Source: Cyanoderma ruficeps
Lineage: Eukaryota > Chordata > Aves > Passeriformes > Timaliidae
Length of the DNA stretch: 64,000 bases
NCBI GenBank assembly: GCA_008694505.1
Contig: VZDJ01006028.1
Location: 2,551,996 to 2,615,995, forward strand
Direction: 5' to 3'
The notes below the pieces were generated by a model that did no database searches, was not told the DNA's origin, and worked only from the letters and a program-made list of their open reading frames with translations. The position numbers and the translations under genes were made by a program. Shown in pieces: positions 25,666-38,830 of this stretch (within the stretch, counting starts at the first letter, position 1; each line of letters opens with the position of its first letter).

Positions 25666-28600
25666 TGATCCCTAGTACCAGCAGGTTCACTCCAGCAACT
25701 CTCAGCATTCAGCAGGCCAAAACAAATGAAAAGTATGTGACTCCATATTCTGAGTGCACAATTTTACTGAGCTTGTATGCCAATCTCTGCTTTTGTAGCA
25801 GTAATATGAAGTCAGAACAGTTCCAGTCACCTAGTAAATGCATGGAACTATTACAAACTTGTACTACATTACCTCAGAGGAGGAGCTGAGGCAGCAAATA
25901 GGTAAAAACATACTTTGCTACAATAGTGCTCAGACTCACACTATTGCTAATAGCCAAACAGAGCTGTTTTGTTAAACCAGCGCCAATCTGGTGTGCAAAA
26001 TAACAGCAGAAAAAAGAGAAATTCATAAAATGCTTTTTACTATGACTGCTCAACAGTATTAGCATTTCCCCTCCTTGTGTTTTCTTAAGCTTCCCAGGAG
26101 CAATGCTACTGGGAAAAACAAAAACCCCCAAAGACAGGACTCTGTCTAGATGTGGATTCATTCCAGAAGAAACATTACATATTAGCCCAGACACAAAGCA
26201 CCAGCACCACTGTTAAGCTTTGTGATAATGAAGGTTAACACATCTATGGAGCAGTGGAATACACGATGTAAATCAGGAAAAGCAATAGCCACTCATGAAT
26301 AGTGGTAATTGGGATACAGCACTCTGAGAGCCAATCAAACAGCACAGGAGAGGTGTGGCTTTCATGTGAGTAATTTATTCTTTTATCACTTTAAATTTAA
26401 CCAGGTATTTATTTACAAAGAATCTTTCTGTGGACAGAATTTACATCAATGACTGCATGATTTCAGTCATTACTCGGGTATGACTAACATCCCCCCCATG
26501 TTGCTTAACAGTGCAAGTTTTGATCAAACAGGGTTATTCTTTTTCCAATTATTTTTTCACTTAGTTTCAAATGTAAACAGAATTTGTACACATGCTTTTG
26601 CTGCAATTAAGATTTCTATTTTATGGAACCAGTTAATAGATAGAAACAGTAAAGTTTAATCTGTTAATAGCATTTCTTTATTGGAATCTGGATTTAGTTT
26701 TAGATTCAATTAAGGCTTTAGGCATCTCACTGTTAGGTACTGCAATGCCTCTTTACTAAAGTGGCACCCCTGAGAAGAATCCAAATTACCTGTTTGGCCT
26801 CCCAGTACAGTGCATGGAGTATCTCACCTCAGATTGGTAACCCAGAACACAGAGCCTGTCTGCAAAAGCTTTCCAAAGAAAATTTGCCCAACTGTAGCAA
26901 CTTGCACTAAATCTGTACTGAATTACCCTCCCAGGAGGTGGGGCCTGGAATCTACTCAGAACTCCCATGTACAGGAGCCTGTGTGTGCTTTTGGAGGATT
27001 TGCATGAAGCTCACCCCCGAGAAAGAGCCGCAGGAGGTGGTTCCAATGTACTTCTCCTGAACAGCCATGGAGATTTGAGAGCACAGATGTGTGCACATAC
27101 ACACACAGTGCAAGGCCCCAGTTCAGTCCTTATTCAGTTTAGGGGAATTCAAGCCTAAATTCTCTAGCAGATGACCTTGAAAACAGGAGTAGTCTAGGGA
27201 GAAAAAATTACTCCCTGAAAGATTAGGGCAACTATCTCCTGAATGTCCCATTAAAATAAGAGGACTGTAGGATTCAGGGGGAAGAAAGACAGCAGGGCAG
27301 ACTGTGTCTTTCTAGCTGGTCTCAGATCACTCAGTGAAGATGACTACTTTGATGATTTGTGAGACTTTTAGCCAATTAACACACAACGCAAAATACATAA
27401 ATATTTAGAGACCATGGACTAGCTCCAAGAGTTCCTTTAGTCCATTGACAACCAGAGGGTGGGAGATGTGGACTGCTTGCAGGCTAAGAAAGCACACACA
27501 GATCTATGTGTTCCTATGCAAATATGGCAGCCTTCAGGGTACTCTAGATAAAATGGCTGTTTTAAAAGCAAAACATATGCAAACACAACTTGAGGGTGGC
27601 CTGGCCCTTTGGTTTGTACCTAAATTAAACCCTATTACATCAGTGGTTTCTGGATATCCCACTTGGTAGGTAGGTGTGGAACTGCTCTGAGCAGTTCTAA
27701 ATGGGTGGAGGGGAACTGCTTAGTAGCTCCACATGTCAGAGACAGCTGTTGCTAGGTTTAAGCAAAACTGCAAGGTTCTGGAATGACAATTTCAGTCTTT
27801 AAATGCCTGAAGACTATCTAAATTCTGGTTTTAGCATCCAAGTTTAGTGGGGGGCGTTTCTTTGTCAAGATATGATTGGGGGAAAAAACAATTCTCAGCA
27901 AACCTGCCTCAGGCCTACCAGGGAGGAAACAGAGGCCACAGAGTAGGAAATCTGGCTAGAAACATGCCTCTGTTGTTAATCACAGGCTGTGACTATGCAG
28001 TGTACAAAGGAAACAGGTTTGACAGACAGCTACTAATGAAGCCCAGACTCTCCCCACTTACACTGTGTAAACAGTGAAAGCAGGTAAGCACTTGATTCAA
28101 CTTCTTTTAAAAACAGGAGCTAGCAAAAACACAAAGCACTGCAGGTTTGTTGAACACTTATTACTGTAGAACTTACTTCCAAATATATTTTTTCATAAAT
28201 ATTGGAAGAAAGGATACGGTTCATTCTATCCCAAAAGTTTGTGGATTATTGTCACATCTTAAATCATAGAAACTTCCCAAAACTCATTAAGAAGCATTTT
28301 CATGCATTAGCAGAATGGAAGTGCTTAATTAATGCTTAATTAATAGGAATGCAAGACCTGGTTTGATACCTCACTATGCTGTAGTACAAGAACTACACTG
28401 TGTAAATCTTTGAACTATGAAATTGAGTTGTATTGCAAGATAAAACAGATGTGTCCTTGTGTGTATTCCTGGTGATGCTACTATTTCCAAATCTGGCCTA
28501 GTACTTACATCTCTAGTTTAAGTATGCACCTAAGCATTGCACTACACAGCTTGAAATACTTTCTACAGTTAACATAAAAATTATGCTGAAAGCAAACACG

Positions 28601-29860
28601 CAACTCTTCTTTCCTGCTCAAGCTACAACGCTGTAATTTAATTCAGAGTCCGTATTTCCAAGGATTCTCGTCTGAGAATTAAATCAAATATTCTATGAAG
28701 GATGTTAAATTCCACTGCACCAACCTGTACTGAGACTAAGACAAATGTCACACTCTGCAGGCCTACAGCTCCTGCCTGGCTGATGCTTTAATGAGCTCAC
28801 TAGGGAACAGCCTCACTCGGCTAAGAACTTCTAGGACTGGACCACTGTTTTCTACAGAATGACTAACCAGATCAGCTGCATTAAAACCCCGTGCAACAAA
28901 AAAGAGAAGGAAAAAACCCCCAAACATTAAAGTGAAGGAAAGAAGTATCTATGAAGTTCACTATTCTCTTTTGTACAGATGGTGTCTCATAGGACAGAGC
29001 CTGCTGCCTTCCTTTGGAACTAGCAATTATATGTAAGAATGCTAAAGTCCTGTTTAACAAAAACACCTTCATAAAACATAAAAAGATCTGCTTTTCTTGA
29101 TGCAAGGTCCCTATGTCTTTCTAAAATATGAATCTATACTGGAGCTTTGAGTATAAACAATTCTCTTCCACAGTCCATGAGAGTTTCATGCTGAATATAC
29201 AGCAATGTACCAGCAAAAACACAGGTTCCTTGTTCAGAAAAGGTTTCTCAGTGATTTACCATAAAGCTAAACCATTTTCCTTGCCTATTGATTTTTTAAA
29301 AAATATAAAATGTATAAAATAAATGCATGTGCCCTTTTCAATATAGTCTGTCTGTGCAGACTATTCTACATTTTCCAGTTCTGAGTAACATGACAAACAT
29401 TGTGCTCCAAAAAAAAAGTGTGCTCCAACCTTCCACAGGCAGGAAGAAGTTTTGTATGGTTTTGCCTCATTCGGATGCTGCCCCACAAACAGCACTATTG
29501 GGCATTTAGAATCACGACGACAGTGTATGCCATCAGCATGTACTGCAATTAACAAGGACTTATTGATTACAGCAATCATTAGCTCAAAATAAATAAAGCA
29601 GTCTCTCAATCAAAAGACAGGGAAGTAACATCATGCTAGTGCACAATATAATCAACATGTGTAGCACATTCCTATTTTCCATGTCCCCTTTTGATGGTCT
29701 TGAAATAAGTGGGAAAGGCCTTTTGCCACAGGTTGCTTTAGGTTAACCTCCCTTGACCTGCAGTCAATTAAAGAGCATATGAAGTACAAAGTTTTTCCCC
29801 AGCTCTAGTGGCATACATGGTCATGTCACCTGGTTGCAGTCTGAACAGCTTCAGTTCATT
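25666..29860. other. Intergenic DNA downstream of KBTBD11
   Basis: No coding exon seen. Part of this may still be KBTBD11 3' UTR if a distal poly(A) signal is used; a minus-strand AATAAA occurs near 26,675. The remainder is AT-rich without recognised repeats. Confidence 0.45.
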
Positions 29861-29866
29861 TTTAAT
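29861..29866 (-). terminator. Candidate KBTBD11 polyadenylation signal (ATTAAA)
   Basis: TTTAAT on the plus strand reads ATTAAA on the minus strand, about 820 bases past the KBTBD11 stop. It is the nearest downstream hexamer I noticed. No transcript evidence is available, and distal sites (for example AATAAA near 26,675) are equally possible. Confidence 0.3.
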
Positions 29867-30684
29867 TTAAAATCTCTGACCAAAAAAAGTAATAAAACCG
29901 TATCTTTTCATACGGAAACCATTGCCTTTTACAAATAAAGAACATATCAATTCAATTCTGTATCTACCATAAAATGCCACATTTTAAAAAGGTAACTTGA
30001 CCTTTTTTTTTCTTTTCTTTGCATTCCAAGTAAAACATGTGGCATACATTTGTGTTACTTAAAACATTAAATTTGGTATCTGTTAAATCATCTGTGGTTG
30101 AAATTCCTGGGACTAATACAGTGCCACAGCTTCCTTAAACCATCTATTGCACCAGAAATGAAAGGCTGTGATGAAGATGTTCTTCCTATACTTTTGAAAC
30201 ACAGGAAATAGTTGGTTTAACATGAAAACAAATGCAGCTAAACTATGTTGCCAGCAATGTTTATCCCTCAGTATCATCCCAGAGGGGAAAAAACCACAAA
30301 GGACAGAAAAGGCTCCAGCCCAGATTGCAACTATGTGTAAACACAAAACCAACACTAACGTGCCATTATGACACTAGAATATTTTAGAAATTCAGGTGTA
30401 AAAATGTTTTTCTCAGATTGGGGATTGGCACTAATATAATCCAGAGATTATCCTTTATAGCAGCTTTCACTTTTGTGTGCTTGGCTTTTCACACAAAGCA
30501 CAGCAAACATGAGAAGAGTTACAACTGAGTTAAAACCAGCTCAACATCTTGAGAGCAGAGAGGAGTAAAGGGCAAGTCCCTTTTCTCTGCAGACACAACA
30601 CAAAGAGTTCCCCTTTGCAGATGAGAGTTTGTGGATCTGCAACCCAACTCCTCTCTCAGGAAGCCAGAGCCAGGCTGGCCACCT

Positions 30685-32463
<1,779 letters not shown>

Positions 32464-32526
32464 CTACCTGCGCCGGCGCCGCGCCTGGTCCGTGCGGAGC
32501 GCTGCCGGCCGCCGCGGCGCGGCCAT
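32464..32526 (-). promoter_or_regulatory. Upstream ORF in the KBTBD11 leader (20 codons)
   Basis: An ATG in good context (G at -3, G at +4) opens a frame of 20 codons plus TAG. The product is Arg- and Ala-rich, starting MAAPRRPAAL and ending in five arginines. The TAG lies 9 bases before the KBTBD11 ATG, which has the weaker context (T at -3). The upstream frame is in register with KBTBD11, so only its TAG separates the two. A strong upstream start that close would be expected to lower main-frame initiation or make it depend on leaky scanning. It lies just inside the predicted exon (acceptor at 32,530-32,531), so it would be present in the spliced mRNA. Confidence 0.65.
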
Positions 32527-32529
32527 CAC

Positions 32530-32531
32530 CT
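32530..32531 (-). other. KBTBD11: Splice acceptor before the KBTBD11 coding exon
   Basis: On the minus strand a pyrimidine-rich 'ttgggtctgtcccgcag' ends in AG at 32,531-32,530, placing the exon start at 32,529, 75 bases before the ATG. This fits the known mammalian gene plan of a non-coding first exon followed by one exon that holds the whole coding sequence. Confidence 0.65.
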
Positions 32532-35080
32532 GCGGGACAGACCCAACAGCGCTCAGCATCCGCGCCTTCCTCCGCTCCCCCCCGCCTGTCAGGATTAGTA
32601 TTCGGGGCCGCCGCTCTCGCAGGCGGGGCCGTCTCTGGTTTCCGGGGCTAAATCGCCGCTTCTCCTTTCCCTGGGATACCCACCCAGCAGCTCGGCCGTC
32701 CCCGCGGCTAACTGCGCTAGCTCAGCCCCCCCAAAACCTAAGCTCTTTTGGTGGGACACGGGATCGCCCCGATGAGCGCCTCAACTGCCTGAAAAGCAGG
32801 TCTGGTTTTCCCGTTGCTCTGCAGAAATTTTAAGTAGTCCACAGGCACTGCAATCCTTTTCATGGCAACTGGTCCCTACACTGCGCCGGGTGATAAGCAA
32901 AAATCTCCTTTAATGGCAGATACTTAGGAGTACTATCATAACATATTCACCTTGTGCAACTATTTCAGTGGAAGGCTGAGGCTGCGGTCTATTCTGGAAG
33001 GCGATTCCCCACTAGCCAAGTTTGCCTTTGCATGACCTTCGGGAAGTTTTCTTCGTATCAGTGCTCCTCATATGCATTGCCCCTGTTTAAAACAAAGGGT
33101 AAAGAGATTATTATTTTTTAAATCGACATATTCTGTTTAGTCAGAAGTTTGGAAGTGTTAAAAATTATGTTTCCTTTAGTAATACACCTAAAGTATCTTA
33201 AAGACACCACAAGCATGCTAATAATCCTAAGTGTTTATGAAACACATGAAAGTATTTTTTCTGTACTTGGGACAACAGCAATCTCACATTTGTGTAGCAG
33301 CATATGTAGCTGTAAAGCATTAGCAAGGTGTTAATCAGACTTCATAAAGATTGCTTTATGTCTTTATTCAAAGATTTATAGCTTCTGTTAATAAAAAGTA
33401 GAAGCAAGAAAAAATCACAATAGACAATTAGAGCATGAAGTCTCTTGTGGGAAAAGGCAGGATACAGGGAGGGCATAGCTTTAAGTAGGTTAGTCCCTGT
33501 CAGCACAATCACCACGCCGTTGTACCTTCATTTCACAAATATAGTTTTTAGAATTTCATTTAATTAGTGCCATTTCTTTGCCTCATGTTTGTTTATGAAT
33601 TTCCCAGACTTGGAACCCAGCATCAAAACTTGGTTTCAGTTTTGATGAGTGACGCATAAAAATTGTCTAAATGCACTTAATATAATTTAATAAGTATCTG
33701 CAGCCTTGCTTCTATTTTTAATGAGGTTATTAATTTCCATTAAAATCCCCTTTGTCAGTTTTTTCACAGTCCTCAAGGGACACTCATTTCTATGTAAAAT
33801 ATGCATTGTGGCTTCCTTTCAGCAGACATGATTCATTTACCCTGTTAAATTAGCATTAGGGGATCTAACTTTTTTTTTTTTTTTTACTGAAAGCATAATT
33901 GGTAAGTGACATTGTCTGGAAACCTCTGACACAGACTGGAAATCTAGAAGCCCATTCTTGCAATGCAAACTTTACTTAAATGATAGTATCAGTCTTCACT
34001 CATGACTTTTTATTTTGTACACTTGACCAGTAAAGGACTTTCTACTATATTTGATCACATGCAGTTGGGCTGAATCAATGCTAAGGTTTGATTTCTGGGT
34101 ATTGGAGACTTTCAGACCATAACAACAGCATTTTAAAACTTAGTAGAATGAATGGATTTCACAAACTTTGTATTCCTCATCTGAGTGTTTAAAAAAATCT
34201 GGCACTCAGGAACTTTCTATGACTATATGAACTTTGGCTGGCTTTAGTGGCAGACTTCCTGCTGTCCAAACCCAAACTCTGGAGGTCAAGCTTTCCTGAG
34301 TTCTCTGTGGTTTTAACTAGACAAGAAGAAATGCAGTGATCTGTGTGCACACTCGGTGTGTCTGTGGAAGATGTACTGTCTCACTAATAAACTGGGCAGC
34401 ATCCCTGTTGATGTGATTATGTTTTTCATCAAGTCTTAGCAGTACACAGAGCAGCTACTGTAACTGACAATATTCTGGCCATTCCTGACACACTTCACTT
34501 CTGACACCACTTCTCCTAACTTCTACTTATGTACCCCCCTCCACAAGAAGGACTAAGTAGCTTCAGATAGTTTCAAGCTCTTGGTCTTATGGCTTGATTT
34601 TGCAAATGAAACTATAAAAGAAGAATGAAAGAGAATGCTACCAAAAATTGCAGGTGTGGGTGATTAAATGTGAGAAGTCAAAACCAGCAACTCTAATACC
34701 AGTAATATCTCTCTGTGGTGATATGTATTTCTGGCATTATGTCCCAAAGGAAAATCTAACTCATTTCATTGGAAAATCTAGAACACTTAGAATATTCAAA
34801 GTAGTCAAGCAATAACCAGAAAAACTTACCTTTTCAACTTTCTCAGCTAATGGGAAAAAAAAAAAAAAGGTGAGATCCTCCTCAAGCACAGTAATCATAC
34901 CTTTTCCCATATTCAGATATCTGCTAGGTTCAGAAGTTTGATTTGACACATTTGAAATGTTACTGAGAAAGAAGCTTGTAACAAACATCTGTGTTAACCC
35001 ACTACAGTTCCCCTGAGGAATCACAAGGAGGAGGAAGGACTGATGGCATAGCTTGCTAATGGGAAGCAGCAGAATTCTGA

Positions 35081-35642
35081 AGAAAATTATCCTCTGGTAT
35101 ATCCAAAGCTAATTACCAAGAATATGCTGAATTTCATGCAGAGCGTGAGAAGGACTTAAATCAAAAGTATCACATGCAGTTAAGGCAACAAGGAATTATA
35201 TGGAAAAGCTGAATATTTAGAAAAGCTGAAAGAGGGTCTGGAGGATTTTATCAATAACAGCAATGACCACGACAGCATTGACCACTCCAGCAATCTCAGC
35301 ACCTCTGTCTAGCTGAAAGCAAAATAGAAGAATTAAACAAAGATGAAGCTGAAAAAACAATTCAGAGAAGAAGCTGAAAAAACAATTCAGAGAAGTTGTG
35401 GAACCTTTCCATTATTGAGCAACACGACTGATCTGAGTTAAAAGGTCACAGATTTGGTATGAAACAGGAAAATGCTGAAATGGCCTTCTCCATTCTTTTC
35501 TTATCTACAGTGATCAAAGAGTTGTACTGCTGTTCTGGCAACACAGAATATTCAAGAAGTACAGAACTGCAGAAGATACTTGATCGCTGTGATGATTCAG
35601 AAAAATCTGACCACCCGACAATCTCATCTGGCTTAAAATAAA
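35081..35642 (+). pseudogene. Decayed coding-like sequence, possible processed pseudogene, parent unknown
   Basis: Several plus-strand frame segments read like protein and pass one to another by frameshift. First, from 35,081, a segment including 'ANYQEYAEFHAEREKDLNQK'. Next, near 35,209, 'EYLEKLKEGLEDFINN' followed by an Asn/Ser/Asp/His-rich stretch. Then, near 35,312, a coiled-coil-like 'IEELNKDEAEKTIQR'. Last, an open ATG frame at 35,459-35,641 whose stop overlaps an AATAAA (35,637-35,642). Charged heptad-like composition, no visible introns, multiple frameshifts, and an exact 25-bp duplication (not a multiple of three) inside it all suggest a dead retrocopy of a coiled-coil protein. No poly(A) tail or flanking duplication was found, and I do not recognise the parent. 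AT-rich DNA can mimic Lys/Glu-rich peptide, so this is tentative. Confidence 0.35.
35346..35395. repeat. Exact tandem duplication of 25 bp
   Basis: The 25-base unit beginning 'aagctgaaaaaacaattcag' occurs twice head to tail with no mismatch (35,346-35,370 and 35,371-35,395). Perfect identity suggests a recent duplication. It shifts frame within the surrounding coding-like segment. Confidence 0.97.
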
Positions 35643-38141
35643 CTTGGTTTTAACATTTTTTCAAAACTCACAAGATAGGTACTAGAAAAGGAAGCAAGCT
35701 ATTGAGAGCACATGGTACTCTATGGACCAAGGTCACCTTTTATACTGGGGACTTTTAAGTCAGAAGCTGAATTACGTGGTCTGAAAATGTTTTCCTTATC
35801 ATGGGTTTGGTCTAGGGATGATGTAATGTTAATGGACAGAGGAGCTGCCAACAAACATGAACTGTATTTACAGACTTGGCAATGACACACAATATCCTGA
35901 ATGTGTGGCCCCAACCTCAAATGCTGTGAGACACTGCTCAAGTAACAGCACAGATAAGAAGGCACAGTTTTCCTGACAGAGAAACTGTAATGAAGAGCTG
36001 CAGGTAAAGTTTCCTGGCATTGCATTCATTTGGCAGTCGTGCTGATAAAATCCAATTAAACGCTTGTATTGGATTGTTCTCTCCTCGGGTTTTTTTGTGC
36101 TGTGCCAATAGCCTTTGATCCAAACCACCTCCTCTAGCAAGACCCACTTTCTCCAGGGAGTATGTGCATGTGGGAGGAATTGGGTTACTTCTCTCCAGTT
36201 CACAAATGGAAAGGGCTCTGACTCAGTCTCATGGTAAATAAAAGCAGTGCTTTCCCTACCATAAGCGACTCTAATTTACATAAGCAGGCTGTCCTCCTCA
36301 GGATAAAGACAGAATGATCCACCTTAGTCCAGAAAAAAAATGCTTTTATAAAAACTTGGACTGCCAAATTTTTACTTCAGTAGAGAAGTCCCTTGGGATA
36401 GGGGTGTCATCTGATTGAGATGTGTAAGGCATCCAAAGAAGGAAGATCATCAAAAGAGAAAAAACATCCCTTATATTTATTTTAAAAACTAAACAATGAC
36501 TTAAAAGTAGAACTGGCCAGGGTGAAGTGTAGGCAGAGTCAAGTGTGGAGTAGTTTGCATAGTTATAAAAATAGTCTGTAACACTCCTGGTCACTGAGTA
36601 GATCTGTGAAATTCGGAGCAAAAAAAAAATTCTCTTTGTAGATGGGGGAAACATTTGGAGCATTGAGATGCCATTTCTCTGAAAGCGCCTTGGATCCTAT
36701 TACAGATTTAAACTCTAAATCTTAACCTTTCGATTAACCTCCTGTTTGTAAGAAAAAAGTACAGTTGTCTTTCAGTGTGCCACCTCAAGAAAAACAGCAG
36801 GAAGAATAATGCTTTTTCTTTCCCTTTTTTAAGTTAGGTACAATACAGTCCTACTGTCTGGCCTTGCCTGCTTGGATATATGGCTTTTATAGTATTGCCT
36901 TCACATTCAAGTGTGGATGCAAATTTTGACCTCTCAAAGTGCTATAATTTTTTGACAATATGTAATAGAGGTATGAATTGTTTTTTATCTCATAATTACA
37001 ACATTTTCATACAACCACAAAGAAAAATAAACATTTAAGAATTGCTGCTTATGACTACAGACCACACAGGAAACATGTGGACAGCAGGTCCTCATCAGAA
37101 ACTCAGAGGAAGAAAAGGCAGTGTGTGTCTGGGCAGGGAGGAAGAGAGGAAATAAGTAATAAAAAAAATATTATTAAAAGCCTGATTAAATTGACTATTA
37201 TAGCTAACAAATCTAAACTAAAAATATCTAAGTTCTAAACAGTCATCGTGACCAGAGAAAAGGTTTCCTAACAGTGATATCCATAGAGACAAACATTTTT
37301 TAAAAAGGAAACTATCTTTTTGAGTTCCTTCCAGTTTAGAGTCTTCAGAAATAGTTAGGGAGGAGTAGTGTCTCCCAGGAGTTCTCACAGCAAAAAGGAA
37401 ATAACACTCCTACAAAAGCAAAATCTAGCAAAGATTAAGTGCAAGTTCTCTCCAATATCCCTTGGAGTAAAGAAAGTCTAACAAAAAAAAAAAAAAAAAG
37501 AACAGTCAAAAACAAGTTTTGAGTGATTACAATACCTTTGGGAAAAACTCCAGGGCTGATGTGGTGTCCTTATCACTAGTGCACTACAGGTCAAGAGTGA
37601 AGCGTGGCATGGCAACACCATACTGTATGTAGCAAAACTTTTTATGCAGAATTGCTGCTAATTCTACACATGGGCTCACAGCTACACTTTTAGATATGAG
37701 AGCATGTGGTCACATCTGTGATAAGCTGAAGTTTGGTTGCTTTCATCATATCTGGGCACAGCTAACACTACATTAAACTTACAGCAGTACCAAACATACC
37801 AGTGTGATGCTAGAGCTGAAAGGATGAATGCAGTCCTTGAATGTATGTACTGGGAAATACTGAGTACCCACAGGGAAAATGCTCCCCTTCCTCTACAGCA
37901 TTAGTAGGTTTGCAATGGAACATGGTGGTTGAATGGATGGAAGCATGTATGGTCAGGCTTTACATTTTGGAAGTAGCATTTCAAAATCTTTGAAGACAGA
38001 GAAGAGTAGCAAATTATTTCAGAGACATAAAAAAGCACCCCACTTCAGAACAGCATTTTACAACCAAAGGCTTACTCTGTCTCCACGCTGCACACCAGCT
38101 CCCAAGCAAAAAGGTGATACCAATCCAGCCTCTAACAGCCA

Positions 38142-38180
38142 CATGGCTTTAGAGAAAACATGGCTTGTGCTAGTAGCCTG
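38142..38180 (+). repeat. 39-bp sequence with a second copy at 42,550-42,588
   Basis: The copies match at 34 of 39 positions, including an uninterrupted 'ggcttgtgctagtagcctg' at the 3' end. Flanks do not match beyond about 10 bases. Both copies have the same orientation, 4.4 kb apart in the KBTBD11 intron. The repeat family is unknown. Confidence 0.7.
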
Positions 38181-38649
38181 GAGAACTAGTACAGCAAGCC
38201 TTAGTCAGCCCGAGAAATGCAGAGCTGACACTTCTTCAGGGCTTGGTATGTTTGCTCAGTGACTTGATGACTGTGCACAAGTGTAGGCACATGAAAATTC
38301 TGCATGCTGAAGGCTTTCCTAGGCTAGTGAAGAAACCCTAAGCAAACCAAGTGTAAGTGTAAACAAAGCAAAAGATGTTATGCTACTGAGGGAAAAAAAA
38401 AAAGAAAGACTGCTAGGGCATATTGTGGTTAATTAAAGTTAACCATAATTGATGGGGAGAGTGAAGGATGGGCTCAAGGAAATCTATGGAATAAAACCCA
38501 AGAAGAGTTTAGGCTTCTCATTCAGCTTAGAAGGATCCTGAGTAAGAAAACTGTCAGGGTGTTAATATTCAAAGACAAAGAATCACATGGAGAAATACAC
38601 ATTTTTATCCTGCCACATACTTCTTTCAATACTAGATTATGGCTCATGC

Positions 38650-38830
38650 AGGAGGCATGATGCTGGTCTAGGTGGACATTTCATCTGACATGGGAAGATC
38701 CTGATTCTGATGTAATGAAAGAGCCTTGCTGGAAGGCACTTGGGAAGCAAGGGTAAATAAAATTTGACAGGAGCAGACTAGTTGATCTAGAAATCCTTTC
38801 TGACCTTAAATTCTGGAAACTGCCATACAC
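38650..38830 (+). mobile_element. Old CR1/L3-like LINE 3'-end remnant
   Basis: Two blocks recall the 3' region of ancient CR1/L3 elements: 'gctggtctaggtggacattt' followed by a tctgac, and 'gactagttgatctagaaatc' followed by ctttctgacc. Their order and spacing fit, but divergence is high and no octamer tail remains. Confidence 0.4.
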
